Positions 1 through 5,522 of a stretch of 5,617 bases of DNA are shown here, in pieces. The stretch spans positions 1 through 5,617 of the forward strand of contig JASFRI010000294.1 in the NCBI GenBank assembly GCA_050115015.1. The letters run 5' to 3'. The position numbers were made by a program, and so were the translations under genes. Source of the stretch: JASFRI01 sp050115015 (lineage in GTDB: Bacteria > Acidobacteriota > Polarisedimenticolia > CBDVAL01). The notes beneath the pieces were generated by a model. The model worked only from the letters and a program-made list of their open reading frames with translations. It was not told where the DNA came from and did no database searches. Position 1 is the stretch's first letter. Each line of letters begins with the position of its first letter.

Positions 1-206
1 CCGGCACATGCACGCGCCGGGGGTGAAGCCGGCTCGGATCGTGTGCGGTCCAAGACGAGCGAGGGCGTGGCCTGGGGGGGCCGCGCTGCCTGTCATGTGA
101 TACGGAGGCGTACCGGAACGTAGTTATCTTACAACAATTAGGCCATATCCGCAAGTGTCGCGGACCGACGCCGTCAAGCCCTGTGGAACGGCAGGTTTAG
201 GCACCC
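1..206. other. Unassigned left flank, no defensible gene
   Basis: No gene is supported here. On the plus strand, frame 1 is open from the window edge to a TAG at 121-123, but the peptide is low-complexity and unlike any family I know. On the minus strand an ATG at 96-94 opens a frame running off the left edge (32 codons visible); it has no Shine-Dalgarno and no recognisable motif. The stretch 121-150 is clearly richer in A/T than anything else in the window, as intergenic DNA usually is. The region also follows the stop of the minus-strand dehydrogenase, but only a weak hairpin without a T-run is visible (170-192). Confidence 0.5.
126..154 (-). promoter_or_regulatory. Weak sigma-70-like promoter candidate, leftward
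   Basis: Read on the minus strand, TTGCGG (154-149) and TAAGAT (131-126) are separated by exactly 17 bases inside the only AT-rich patch of the window. They match the -35 consensus at 3 of 6 and the -10 at 4 of 6 positions. Transcription would start near 119 and run off the left edge, about 23 bases ahead of the ATG at 96. The match is modest and no convincing gene follows, so this is only a candidate. Confidence 0.25.
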
Positions 207-1763
207 CTAGTCTCCGAAGTGGATGCCCTGGGCGAGGGGGAGGTCGGTGCTCCAGTTCACGGTGTTCGTCTGCCGGCGCATGTAGGCCTTCCAGGCGTCG
301 GATCCCGACTCGCGGCCGCCGCCGGTCTCCTTCTCGCCGCCGAAGGCACCACCGATCTCCGCCCCGCTGGTGCCGATGTTCACGTTGGCGATCCCGCAGT
401 CGCTGCCGCGGCCGCTGAGGAAGAACTCCATCTCGCGCACGTGGTCCGAGAAGATCGCGGACGAGAGCCCCTGCGGGACGTCGTTGTGCAGCCGGATGGC
501 CTCGTCGAGCTCGCCCACGGCGGCTGCCGGCGAGGTGTCCGCCCGTCCGTAGCCGATGATGTAGAGGATCGGCGCGAAGGTCTCCTCCTGGACGATGGCC
601 TGATCGTTCCGCGCCGCCGCGATGCACGGCCGCACGTAGTGCCCGCCGGGATGGTCCGGCCCCTCGAGGCGGTCGCCGCCGTACAGGATCTCCCCGCCCT
701 CCTCGCGCACCCGCGCCAGCGCCGCCTGCATGTCCTCCACCGCCTGGTGGGTGACCAGCGGCCCCATGAGCGTGCCGGGCTCCAGTGGGTTTCCGATGGG
801 GATGCCCTCGTAGGCCTTCACGAGGCGGCCCACGAGCTCGGCGCGGATCGACTCGTGGACGATGATCCGCCGGGTGGACGTGCACCGCTGTCCCGCGGTA
901 CCCACGGCCCCGAACAGGATCGCCCGCAGCGCCAGGTCCAGGTTGGCGCTGGGGGTCACGATGATCGCGTTGTTGCCCCCGAGCTCCAGGATCGTGCGCC
1001 CCAGCCGCTTACCGACGACCTCGCCGACGCGGTAGCCCATCTTGCAGCTCCCCGTCGCGGAGACCAGCGGGACGCGGCGGTCGTGCAGCAGCCGCTCGCC
1101 GACGGTGGAGCCCTTGCCCACGGTCAGCGAGAAGATCGCCGGATCGACGTCGTTCGCCCGGCAGACCTCCGCGGCGATCCCCGTGCACGCCACCGCCGTC
1201 AGGGGGGTCTTGCTGGCCGGCTTCCAGAGCACCGCGTCGCCGCAGACCGAGGCGATGGCCGCGTTCCAGCTCCACACCGCCACCGGGAAGTTGAACGCGC
1301 TGATCACCCCGACCACCCCGAGGGGATGCCACTGCTCGAACATCCGATGATCCGGACGCTCGGACTGGATGGTCAGGCCGTAGAGCTGCCGGGAGAGACC
1401 GACGGCGAAATCGCAGATGTCGATCATCTCCTGCACCTCGCCCTCCCCCTCGGCCAGGATCTTCCCCATCTCCAGGCTGACCAGGCGGCCGAGCGGCTCC
1501 TTCATCTCCCGCAGCCGGACCCCCAGCTGTCGCACCACCTCGCCGCGCTTCGGGGCCGGGACCTTTCTCCAGGCCAGGTGGGCATGGTGGGCACGATCGA
1601 CGATACGGTCGTACTCCTCCTCGGTCACCTGCTGCACCGTCGCGATGGGCGATCCATCGCCGGGGCTGATCACCTCGAGCTCGGGTCCCGAGCCCACCCA
1701 CTCGCCGGCGAAGCCGCCGGGGTTGGTCTCCTTGATTCCCAGGGTCCGGAGAACGTCCTTCAT
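207..1763 (-). CDS. amaB: ALDH7-family (antiquitin/AmaB-like) aldehyde dehydrogenase
   Basis: A complete NAD-dependent aldehyde dehydrogenase of 518 residues, usual for the ALDH7 family. It probably oxidises alpha-aminoadipate semialdehyde (in equilibrium with piperideine-6-carboxylate) to alpha-aminoadipate in cytoplasmic lysine or pipecolate breakdown. Visible landmarks: AFNFPVAVW with oxyanion Asn158, LELGGNNA with general base Glu260, and GTAGQRCTS with nucleophile Cys294. Arg293 precedes the cysteine and an acidic GEVQE segment lies at 108-112; both regions are linked to substrate carboxylate recognition in human ALDH7A1. The end, with GGAFGGEKETGGGRESGSDAW and LPLAQGI, is close to antiquitin. 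The start at 1763 is preferred over an in-frame ATG at 1784 because GAGAGGGG lies six bases upstream. One oddity is SATGSC at the nicotinamide loop, where Thr is usual before xxG. It diverges from the sortase operon and nothing ties the two functionally. The family is certain; the exact substrate (betaine aldehyde is an alternative) is inferred. Confidence 0.93.
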   Translation of the reverse strand: MKDVLRTLGIKETNPGGFAGEWVGSGPELEVISPGDGSPIATVQQVTEEEYDRIVDRAHHAHLAWRKVPAPKRGEVVRQLGVRLREMKEPLGRLVSLEMGKILAEGEGEVQEMIDICDFAVGLSRQLYGLTIQSERPDHRMFEQWHPLGVVGVISAFNFPVAVWSWNAAIASVCGDAVLWKPASKTPLTAVACTGIAAEVCRANDVDPAIFSLTVGKGSTVGERLLHDRRVPLVSATGSCKMGYRVGEVVGKRLGRTILELGGNNAIIVTPSANLDLALRAILFGAVGTAGQRCTSTRRIIVHESIRAELVGRLVKAYEGIPIGNPLEPGTLMGPLVTHQAVEDMQAALARVREEGGEILYGGDRLEGPDHPGGHYVRPCIAAARNDQAIVQEETFAPILYIIGYGRADTSPAAAVGELDEAIRLHNDVPQGLSSAIFSDHVREMEFFLSGRGSDCGIANVNIGTSGAEIGGAFGGEKETGGGRESGSDAWKAYMRRQTNTVNWSTDLPLAQGIHFGD

Positions 1764-1769
1764 CGCGAT

Positions 1770-1777
1770 CCCCTCTC
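1770..1777 (-). promoter_or_regulatory. Ribosome binding site of the ALDH gene
   Basis: On the minus strand GAGAGGGG stands six bases before the ATG at 1763-1761. The alternative in-frame ATG at 1784-1782 contains this purine tract within its own first codons and has no such sequence upstream, so this site decides the start. Confidence 0.7.
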
Positions 1778-1844
1778 TCTGCATCGGCCGCCACCGGCCC
1801 GCAGCATGGCATTCCGTGCTGGATGAAGTTGCTGGAACTCCCGG

Positions 1845-1850
1845 ATTCTA
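1845..1850 (-). promoter_or_regulatory. Probable -10 element of the ALDH promoter
   Basis: The minus strand reads TGTAGAAT here, with TAGAAT matching the TATAAT consensus at 5 of 6 positions in otherwise very GC-rich DNA. Transcription would begin near 1838 and give a leader of about 75 bases before the ATG at 1763. No good -35 box lies 16-18 bases upstream (GGTTCC at spacing 17), so the promoter may be weak or need an activator. Confidence 0.4.
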
Positions 1851-1887
1851 CACCGTCACGGTCGCCGGGAACCACCGTCCCCCTGCT

Positions 1888-1916
1888 GACACACCGCGTG
1901 CACGCGGGGACACACC
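1888..1916. repeat. 14-bp palindrome flanked by 8-bp direct repeats, operator-like
   Basis: CCGCGTGCACGCGG at 1894-1907 is a perfect palindrome. The octamer GACACACC occurs at 1888-1895 and again at 1909-1916, a period of 21 bases or two helical turns. The block sits about 165-180 bases upstream of the predicted sigma-54 start site near 2073, a distance typical of enhancer sites for sigma-54 activators. It is also about 55-70 bases upstream of the predicted ALDH start. A dimeric regulator binding here is inference; a GC-rich background makes short palindromes common. Confidence 0.4.
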
Positions 1917-2046
1917 CGGACCGCGCCGGGGAGGCGCGGCGGCGCCGTACCGGGCCGCCGGAAGATGCCCGTGACACCCGCCTCGAGAGCAACGACGAGC
2001 CGGCGCGAACCGCCGCGACGACGCGATGCCGGGGCGCGATCGCCGC

Positions 2047-2061
2047 TGGCACGCTTCCTGC
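2047..2061 (+). promoter_or_regulatory. Sigma-54 (RpoN) -24/-12 promoter candidate
   Basis: TGGCACG (2047-2053), four bases, then CTGC (2058-2061) gives the invariant GG at 2048-2049 and GC at 2060-2061 with exactly ten bases between. It matches the consensus TGGCACG-N4-TTGC at all but one position. Transcription would begin near 2073, just before the AGGAGG at 2075, giving a leader of about 17 bases to the ATG at 2090. The fit of sequence, spacing, direction and distance to the gene makes this the best promoter match in the window. It would require an enhancer-binding ATPase encoded elsewhere. Confidence 0.55.
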
Positions 2062-2074
2062 CCCTACGCCCGCC

Positions 2075-2080
2075 AGGAGG
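2075..2080 (+). promoter_or_regulatory. Shine-Dalgarno of the VIT/VWA gene
   Basis: A perfect AGGAGG lies nine bases before the ATG at 2090. It fixes the start at the methionine that opens a signal peptide and argues against the much longer open frame beginning at 1823. Confidence 0.8.
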
Positions 2081-2089
2081 ACGACGACC

Positions 2090-4036
2090 ATGAGACCATT
2101 CGCCGCCCGCTCCCTCGCGCTGCTCCTGCTGTGCGCACCGGCCGCCCTGGCGGAACCGGCCCCCGGGACCGGGGCGTTGCTGGTCGCCGGGGACGGCGGC
2201 TCCCGTGTCCTCCCGGTCCTCGGCTTCGACGTCGACCTGGAGGTCTCGGGCGTCCTGGTTCACGGGACGTTGCGCCAGCGGTTCCGGAACCCCGGACCCG
2301 AGACCCTGGAGGCAACCTATGTCTTCCCGCTCCCCGAGAACGCTTCGGTCCACGCCATGGAGATCCGGATTGGAGAGCGGCGGATCGAGGCGGCGATCCG
2401 CGAGCGTGAGGCGGCCCGGCGTGAATACGAGCAGGCCCGGCACGAGGGCCGGAAGGCGGCGCTCGCGGAGCAGCAGCGCCCGAACCTGTTCAGCACCGCC
2501 GTCGCCAACGTCAACCCGGGCGAGATCGTCGAGGTTCGGCTGGAGTACCTTCAGGAGCTGGAGATCCTGGACGGCCGCTGCGATCTGACCTTCCCCCTCA
2601 CCTTCGTCCCGCGCCACGACGCCGGGGGCGAGCCCCTCCGCCTCCCATCGCGTCCGATGCCCGACGTGAACCCGGCGCTCCGTGCCGCGCCGCCCACTGT
2701 CCGCATCGTCGCCCGGGTGCGCCCCGGCCTGCCGCTGGAGGGGGACACGATCCGCTCGCCGTCTCACGAGGTCACGAGCCGGTGGGACGGGGAGGTCCTC
2801 GTCGTCGAGACCGTCACGCCGCGGATTCCCGCGGATCGTGACTTCCGGCTGGAATGGGCTCCCCTGCCCGGGCTGGCGCCGCGGGCCGCGGCGCTGGTGG
2901 AGGATCGCGCGGATGGCCGCTACGTCCTGCTCATGCTCCTGCCGCCGGAAGAGGAGGCGACGATCGGTCTGCCCACCGAGACGCTCTTCGTCGTGGATAC
3001 CTCGGGCTCCATGGGAGGCGCGTCCATCGCCGCCGCCCGGCGTGCCCTCGTCGGCGCCCTCGACCGTCTGCGTCCGGAGGACCGGTTCAACATCCTCGCG
3101 TTCGCCGACGGGGTGCGCGCCTACGACGATCGCTTCCGGACCGCGGGCGACGAGGAGGTGGAGGCGGCCCGGGCCTGGGTGCATGCCCTGGAGGCCGGAG
3201 GCGGCACCCGGATCGACGTGGCCCTCCGGTGGGCCGTGACGCTGGCCTCCCGGGAAGAGGGGACGGGGCGCCTGCGTCGGATCGTGTTCCTCACCGACGG
3301 CGGCGTGAACAACGAGGAGGAGGTGCTGCGGATCGTCCACGAGGGGTCCGGCTCCGTGCGGCTCCACGCGCTGGGGATCGGGGCCGCGCCGAACCGCTGG
3401 CTCCTCCGGGAGATGGCGCGACGAGGCCGCGGATCCTGCCGTTTTCTTCCGGGACCGGAGGAGGCCGAGGTGGAGATCGAGGCGTTCCTGGCGCGGCTGG
3501 ACCGGCCGGTACTCCGGGACCTTCGACTTTCCGGCGGGCGTGCGGAGATCTACCCCGAACCGCTGCCGGACCTGCACGCCGGCGAGCCGCTGCTCGCATC
3601 CCTCCGCTTCGCTCCCGGCGTCCCTCTCGGGGAGCTTCGACTGGCGGGGCGCTCCCGGGAGCGGGAGCTCGATCTCGCCGTCGACGTCGGGCGCGCCGCC
3701 GAGCGGTCCTCCGGGGTGGCCCAGCGGTGGGCCCGGGCCCGGGTCGTCGCGCTGCTCGACTCCCTGCACCGGGGGGCGGACCCCGACGGCGTGCGGGAGG
3801 CGGTGGTGCGGACCTCCCTCGCGTACCACATCCTCACACGCTACACGAGCCTGGTGGCGGTGGAGGCCTACCCCACCGCGGCGAACCCGGCGAGCCGGGT
3901 CGCGGTCCCCGCCGCCTGGCCCACCGGCATGCTCCCCCGGGGCGGGACCACCGGCCCGAACCGGCCGTGGAGAGGCGCCCTGCTGCTGATCGCCGGGGCC
4001 CTCCTGCTCGCCGGCACGGCGGTGGCGCGCCGATGA
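2090..4036 (+). CDS. VIT/VWA-domain sortase target protein (marine_srt_targ family)
   Basis: A 648-residue secreted protein and presumed substrate of the sortase encoded next. Residues 1-21 form a signal peptide ending ALA before Glu22. A VIT domain (about 35-160) shows the family's YVFPLPENA, a charged helix rich in REREAARREYEQA, and NVNPGEIVEVRLEY. A von Willebrand A domain (about 298-470) has an intact metal-ion adhesion site: D303-T-S-G-S307, Thr373, and Asp403 in FLTDGG, so metal-dependent ligand binding is possible. The conserved YTSLVAVE of VIT-VWA proteins is at 585-592. A Pro/Ala-rich linker follows, then LPRGG (615-619), TTG, a hydrophobic helix (about 629-646) and terminal Arg-Arg. 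This is the three-part layout of a cell-wall sorting signal, though the motif departs from LPxTG/LPxTA. The stop overlaps the sortase start (ATGA). A sigma-54-like promoter precedes it. The family is confident; the ligand and the acceptor it is joined to are unknown. Confidence 0.93.
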   Translation: MRPFAARSLALLLLCAPAALAEPAPGTGALLVAGDGGSRVLPVLGFDVDLEVSGVLVHGTLRQRFRNPGPETLEATYVFPLPENASVHAMEIRIGERRIEAAIREREAARREYEQARHEGRKAALAEQQRPNLFSTAVANVNPGEIVEVRLEYLQELEILDGRCDLTFPLTFVPRHDAGGEPLRLPSRPMPDVNPALRAAPPTVRIVARVRPGLPLEGDTIRSPSHEVTSRWDGEVLVVETVTPRIPADRDFRLEWAPLPGLAPRAAALVEDRADGRYVLLMLLPPEEEATIGLPTETLFVVDTSGSMGGASIAAARRALVGALDRLRPEDRFNILAFADGVRAYDDRFRTAGDEEVEAARAWVHALEAGGGTRIDVALRWAVTLASREEGTGRLRRIVFLTDGGVNNEEEVLRIVHEGSGSVRLHALGIGAAPNRWLLREMARRGRGSCRFLPGPEEAEVEIEAFLARLDRPVLRDLRLSGGRAEIYPEPLPDLHAGEPLLASLRFAPGVPLGELRLAGRSRERELDLAVDVGRAAERSSGVAQRWARARVVALLDSLHRGADPDGVREAVVRTSLAYHILTRYTSLVAVEAYPTAANPASRVAVPAAWPTGMLPRGGTTGPNRPWRGALLLIAGALLLAGTAVARR

Positions 4037-4617
4037 GCTGCCGCACCGCCCGGGCGCTGGGGGTGCTCCTGATCCTGTCGGGAGGCCTCCTTCTCGCCCG
4101 GGACGCCGGCCTCCGGGCCAAGGGTGTGCTCGCGGGACACCTCGTCGCCCGGGCCTTCGAGCGCCACCTTCGGGACGGTGGCCGACAGCCTCCCTGGCCG
4201 TGGGCGGACACGTACCCGTTGGCGCGGCTCGAGGTGGAACGGCTCGGCGTCCGTGCCTACGTCCTGTCCGGCGCGCAGGGCGCCTCGCTGGCCTTCGGGG
4301 CCGGACACCTGCACGGCACGGCGCCACCGGGCGGGCGGGGGCACGTCGTCCTCGCCGGGCACCGGGACACGAGCTTCGCGTTCCTCCGCGAGCTACGACG
4401 CGGCGACCGGATCCGGCTGCGGACCCACGGGGGCGATCGGTCCTGGATCGTCGAGGAGGTGGCCGTGGCCGCCGAGGACGACCTCTCGGTGATCGAGCCG
4501 ACGGCGGAGGATCGTCTGACGCTGCTGACCTGTTACCCTTTCGAGGGTCCGATCGGATCGCCCTGGCGCTACGTGGTGACGGCGCTCCCGGAGTCCCGGC
4601 TCGCCCGGAGCCCATAG
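4033..4617 (+). CDS. Class GN sortase (marine proteobacterial type)
   Basis: A 194-residue cysteine transpeptidase of the class GN family, typically the only sortase in a Gram-negative genome. It should cut the sorting signal of the neighbouring VIT/VWA protein and join it to an acceptor that is not known for this class. One membrane helix near the N-terminus (about 8-22) anchors it, with the catalytic domain in the periplasm. The catalytic triad is visible: His110 in LAGHRDTSF, Cys167 in LLTCYPF, Arg179 in SPWRYVV. Length is normal. The ATG lies in an ATGA overlap with the upstream stop and lacks its own clear Shine-Dalgarno, so translation is probably coupled. Enzyme and substrate would be made from one message. 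The family is confident from the motifs and gene order; specificity is inferred only from adjacency. Confidence 0.93.
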   Translation: MSCRTARALGVLLILSGGLLLARDAGLRAKGVLAGHLVARAFERHLRDGGRQPPWPWADTYPLARLEVERLGVRAYVLSGAQGASLAFGAGHLHGTAPPGGRGHVVLAGHRDTSFAFLRELRRGDRIRLRTHGGDRSWIVEEVAVAAEDDLSVIEPTAEDRLTLLTCYPFEGPIGSPWRYVVTALPESRLARSP

Positions 4618-4640
4618 CGGGGCCGGCAGATGGGCGCTGT

Positions 4641-4675
4641 CCGGAGGCCGGCCGACCGGCGGAAGACGTCTCCGG
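4641..4675 (+). terminator. Nested GC-rich hairpin after the sortase gene, possible terminator
   Basis: CCGGAG (4641-4646) pairs with CTCCGG (4670-4675), and inside it GCCGG (4647-4651) pairs with CCGGC (4656-4660) around a CCGA tetraloop. The structure starts 24 bases past the sortase stop and ends before the promoter of the next gene, where a terminator would be expected. No T-run follows, so it is not a canonical intrinsic terminator. It could instead slow transcription or protect the 3' end of the message. Confidence 0.35.
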
Positions 4676-4685
4676 GGGCCGGGGG

Positions 4686-4714
4686 TGGACGCGGCCGCCG
4701 GCGCCGCGCATACT
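4686..4714 (+). promoter_or_regulatory. Sigma-70-like promoter of the TPM gene, near-leaderless
   Basis: TGGACG (4686-4691) and CATACT (4709-4714) are separated by 17 bases, each matching its consensus hexamer at 4 of 6 positions. Transcription would begin about seven bases beyond, near 4721, only about three bases before the ATG at 4724. No Shine-Dalgarno is visible before that ATG, which fits a leaderless or nearly leaderless message. CATACT is the only A/T-containing stretch of note in the gap. Confidence 0.4.
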
Positions 4715-4723
4715 GTTCGCGCC

Positions 4724-5512
4724 ATGCCGTCGCCGATCCTGCGCACGCGGCGCCCCGCCGTCTGGCTCCTCCTCCCCATCCTGGCGCTTCTGGGGGCCGC
4801 CGTCGGCGCCGCCCAGGTCCAGCTGCCCGCTCCCGGGGGGAAGTCGGTCCACGACGAGGCGGGAGTCCTGACCGCCGCCGCGGTCCGGCAGCTCGAGGCG
4901 CTTCACCGGGAGCTGTTCGAGCGCACCGGGGTGGCCCTCGCGACGGTCACGGTGCCGCGCCTGGACGGCGAGCCGATCGCCGACTTCGCGTTGCGGGTGG
5001 GCGAGACCTGGGGCGTCGGACGCCGCGGAGAGGACCGGGGCGTCGTCGTCGCCCTGGCGGTCGAGGAGCGCAAGATCTTCGTCGCCACGGGGTACGGCGT
5101 CGAGGGGTTCCTCCCCGACGGCAAGGTGGGCCGGCTGATCGACCGGTACGCCGTCCCCGCGCTCCGGCAGGATGACTATTCCACCGGCCTGGTCCGCCTG
5201 AGCCAGGCGCTGGCCGCGGAGGCCGCTGCCGAGTACGGCGTGTCGCTTCAGGGCATGGACGTGGAGCCCGCGCCCCGGAAGCCGCGTTCCTCGCCCGTTC
5301 CGGCACCACTGCGGATCCTCGGCGGCCTGCTGTTCTTCGCGCTGATGGCCTACCTGGCCATCCGCCACCCGACGCTCTTCTTCCTGCTTCTCCTGTCGGG
5401 CCGCGGCGGCCGGGGCGGCGGCTTCGGCGGTGGGGGCTTCGGCGGGGGCTCGGGCTACGGCGGCTTCGGCGGCGGGGGCTTCGGCGGCGGCGGCGCCGGA
5501 CGAGGATTCTGA
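4724..5512 (+). CDS. TPM-domain (YgcG-like) envelope protein with Gly-rich tail
   Basis: A 262-residue protein of the TPM family (TLP18.3/Psb32/MOLO-1 fold). A signal peptide or N-terminal anchor (RTRR followed by a hydrophobic run, about 7-30) is followed by the TPM domain (about 42-165). The domain opens with the family's VHDEAGVLT and contains ALATV, the GEDRGVVVALAVEERKIFV strands, ATGYGVEG, and a basic-acidic helix near the end. Next come a hydrophobic helix (about 198-213), a second short hydrophobic run (216-224) and a Gly/Phe tail (226-262). Length and layout match bacterial YgcG-type proteins, which act in the envelope with unclear roles; plant TLP18.3 has been reported to have phosphatase activity. 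A GTG at 4685 is in frame but would put a poor segment before the signal peptide, so the ATG is chosen. No LemA, a frequent partner, is visible. The next gene follows after 10 bases. Confidence 0.88.
   Translation: MPSPILRTRRPAVWLLLPILALLGAAVGAAQVQLPAPGGKSVHDEAGVLTAAAVRQLEALHRELFERTGVALATVTVPRLDGEPIADFALRVGETWGVGRRGEDRGVVVALAVEERKIFVATGYGVEGFLPDGKVGRLIDRYAVPALRQDDYSTGLVRLSQALAAEAAAEYGVSLQGMDVEPAPRKPRSSPVPAPLRILGGLLFFALMAYLAIRHPTLFFLLLLSGRGGRGGGFGGGGFGGGSGYGGFGGGGFGGGGAGRGF
5420..5487 (+). repeat. Short coding repeats for the Gly/Phe tail
   Basis: The 11-mer GGCTTCGGCGG occurs identically at 5420, 5435, 5462 and 5477, with a one-base variant (GGCTACGGCGG) at 5453. The spacings of 15, 27 and 15 bases show a pairwise pattern, as if a two-unit block had been duplicated. 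The repeats encode the Gly-Phe-Gly-Gly units of the TPM protein tail, and all periods are multiples of three, so expansion or loss would keep the frame. Confidence 0.75.
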
Positions 5513-5517
5513 GGAGG
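5512..5517 (+). promoter_or_regulatory. Shine-Dalgarno of the downstream nucleotidyltransferase-like gene
   Basis: AGGAGG shares its first base with the TGA stop of the TPM gene and stands five bases before the ATG at 5523. This supports both the start and co-transcription of the two genes. Confidence 0.75.
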
Positions 5518-5522
5518 ACTCC

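Larger units (their letters stand above)
1764..2089. other. Divergent intergenic region, ALDH versus sortase-target operon
   Basis: These 326 bases separate two divergent start codons. Apart from the sites listed separately (ALDH -10 at 1845-1850, palindrome 1894-1907, direct repeats 1888-1916, sigma-54-like promoter 2047-2061, Shine-Dalgarno 2075-2080) I see no gene. Frames stay open across it because of the base composition, but the translations are rich in Arg, Pro and Thr and resemble no protein. The segment from about 1917 to 2040 is very GC-rich with many short CGCGGCGG-like runs and no clear signal. Confidence 0.6.

Noticed and set aside
1..96. Partial minus-strand gene starting at 96 and leaving the window
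   Set aside because: Thirty-two codons without a Shine-Dalgarno or recognisable motif; only the weak promoter-like pair upstream speaks for it.
1..123. C-terminal end of a plus-strand gene (frame 1, stop at 121-123)
   Set aside because: The 40-residue peptide shows no family signature, and a 120-base open frame is expected by chance here.
170..192. Terminator hairpin for the ALDH gene (GCCGT/ACGGC)
   Set aside because: Only five base pairs with a 13-base loop and no T-run on the minus strand; not above chance at this GC content.
219..1826. A 535-codon plus-strand open frame opposite the ALDH gene
   Set aside because: Composition artefact: the minus strand encodes a complete ALDH with all catalytic residues, and the plus-strand product matches nothing recognisable.
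1823..2089. N-terminal extension of the VIT/VWA protein from the ATG at 1823
   Set aside because: It would bury the signal peptide, lacks a Shine-Dalgarno, and is Arg/Pro/Thr-rich filler; AGGAGG directly before 2090 favours the shorter form.
2090..2152. Lipoprotein signal (Cys15 in the hydrophobic run of the VIT/VWA protein)
   Set aside because: The residues before the cysteine are Leu-Leu-Leu, without the small residue a lipobox needs, and an ordinary ALA cleavage site follows at 19-21.
2854..4032. Long upstream extension of the sortase frame
   Set aside because: The extension is out of frame with, and entirely inside, the VIT/VWA gene; the ATG at 4033 starts the membrane anchor and gives the normal sortase length.
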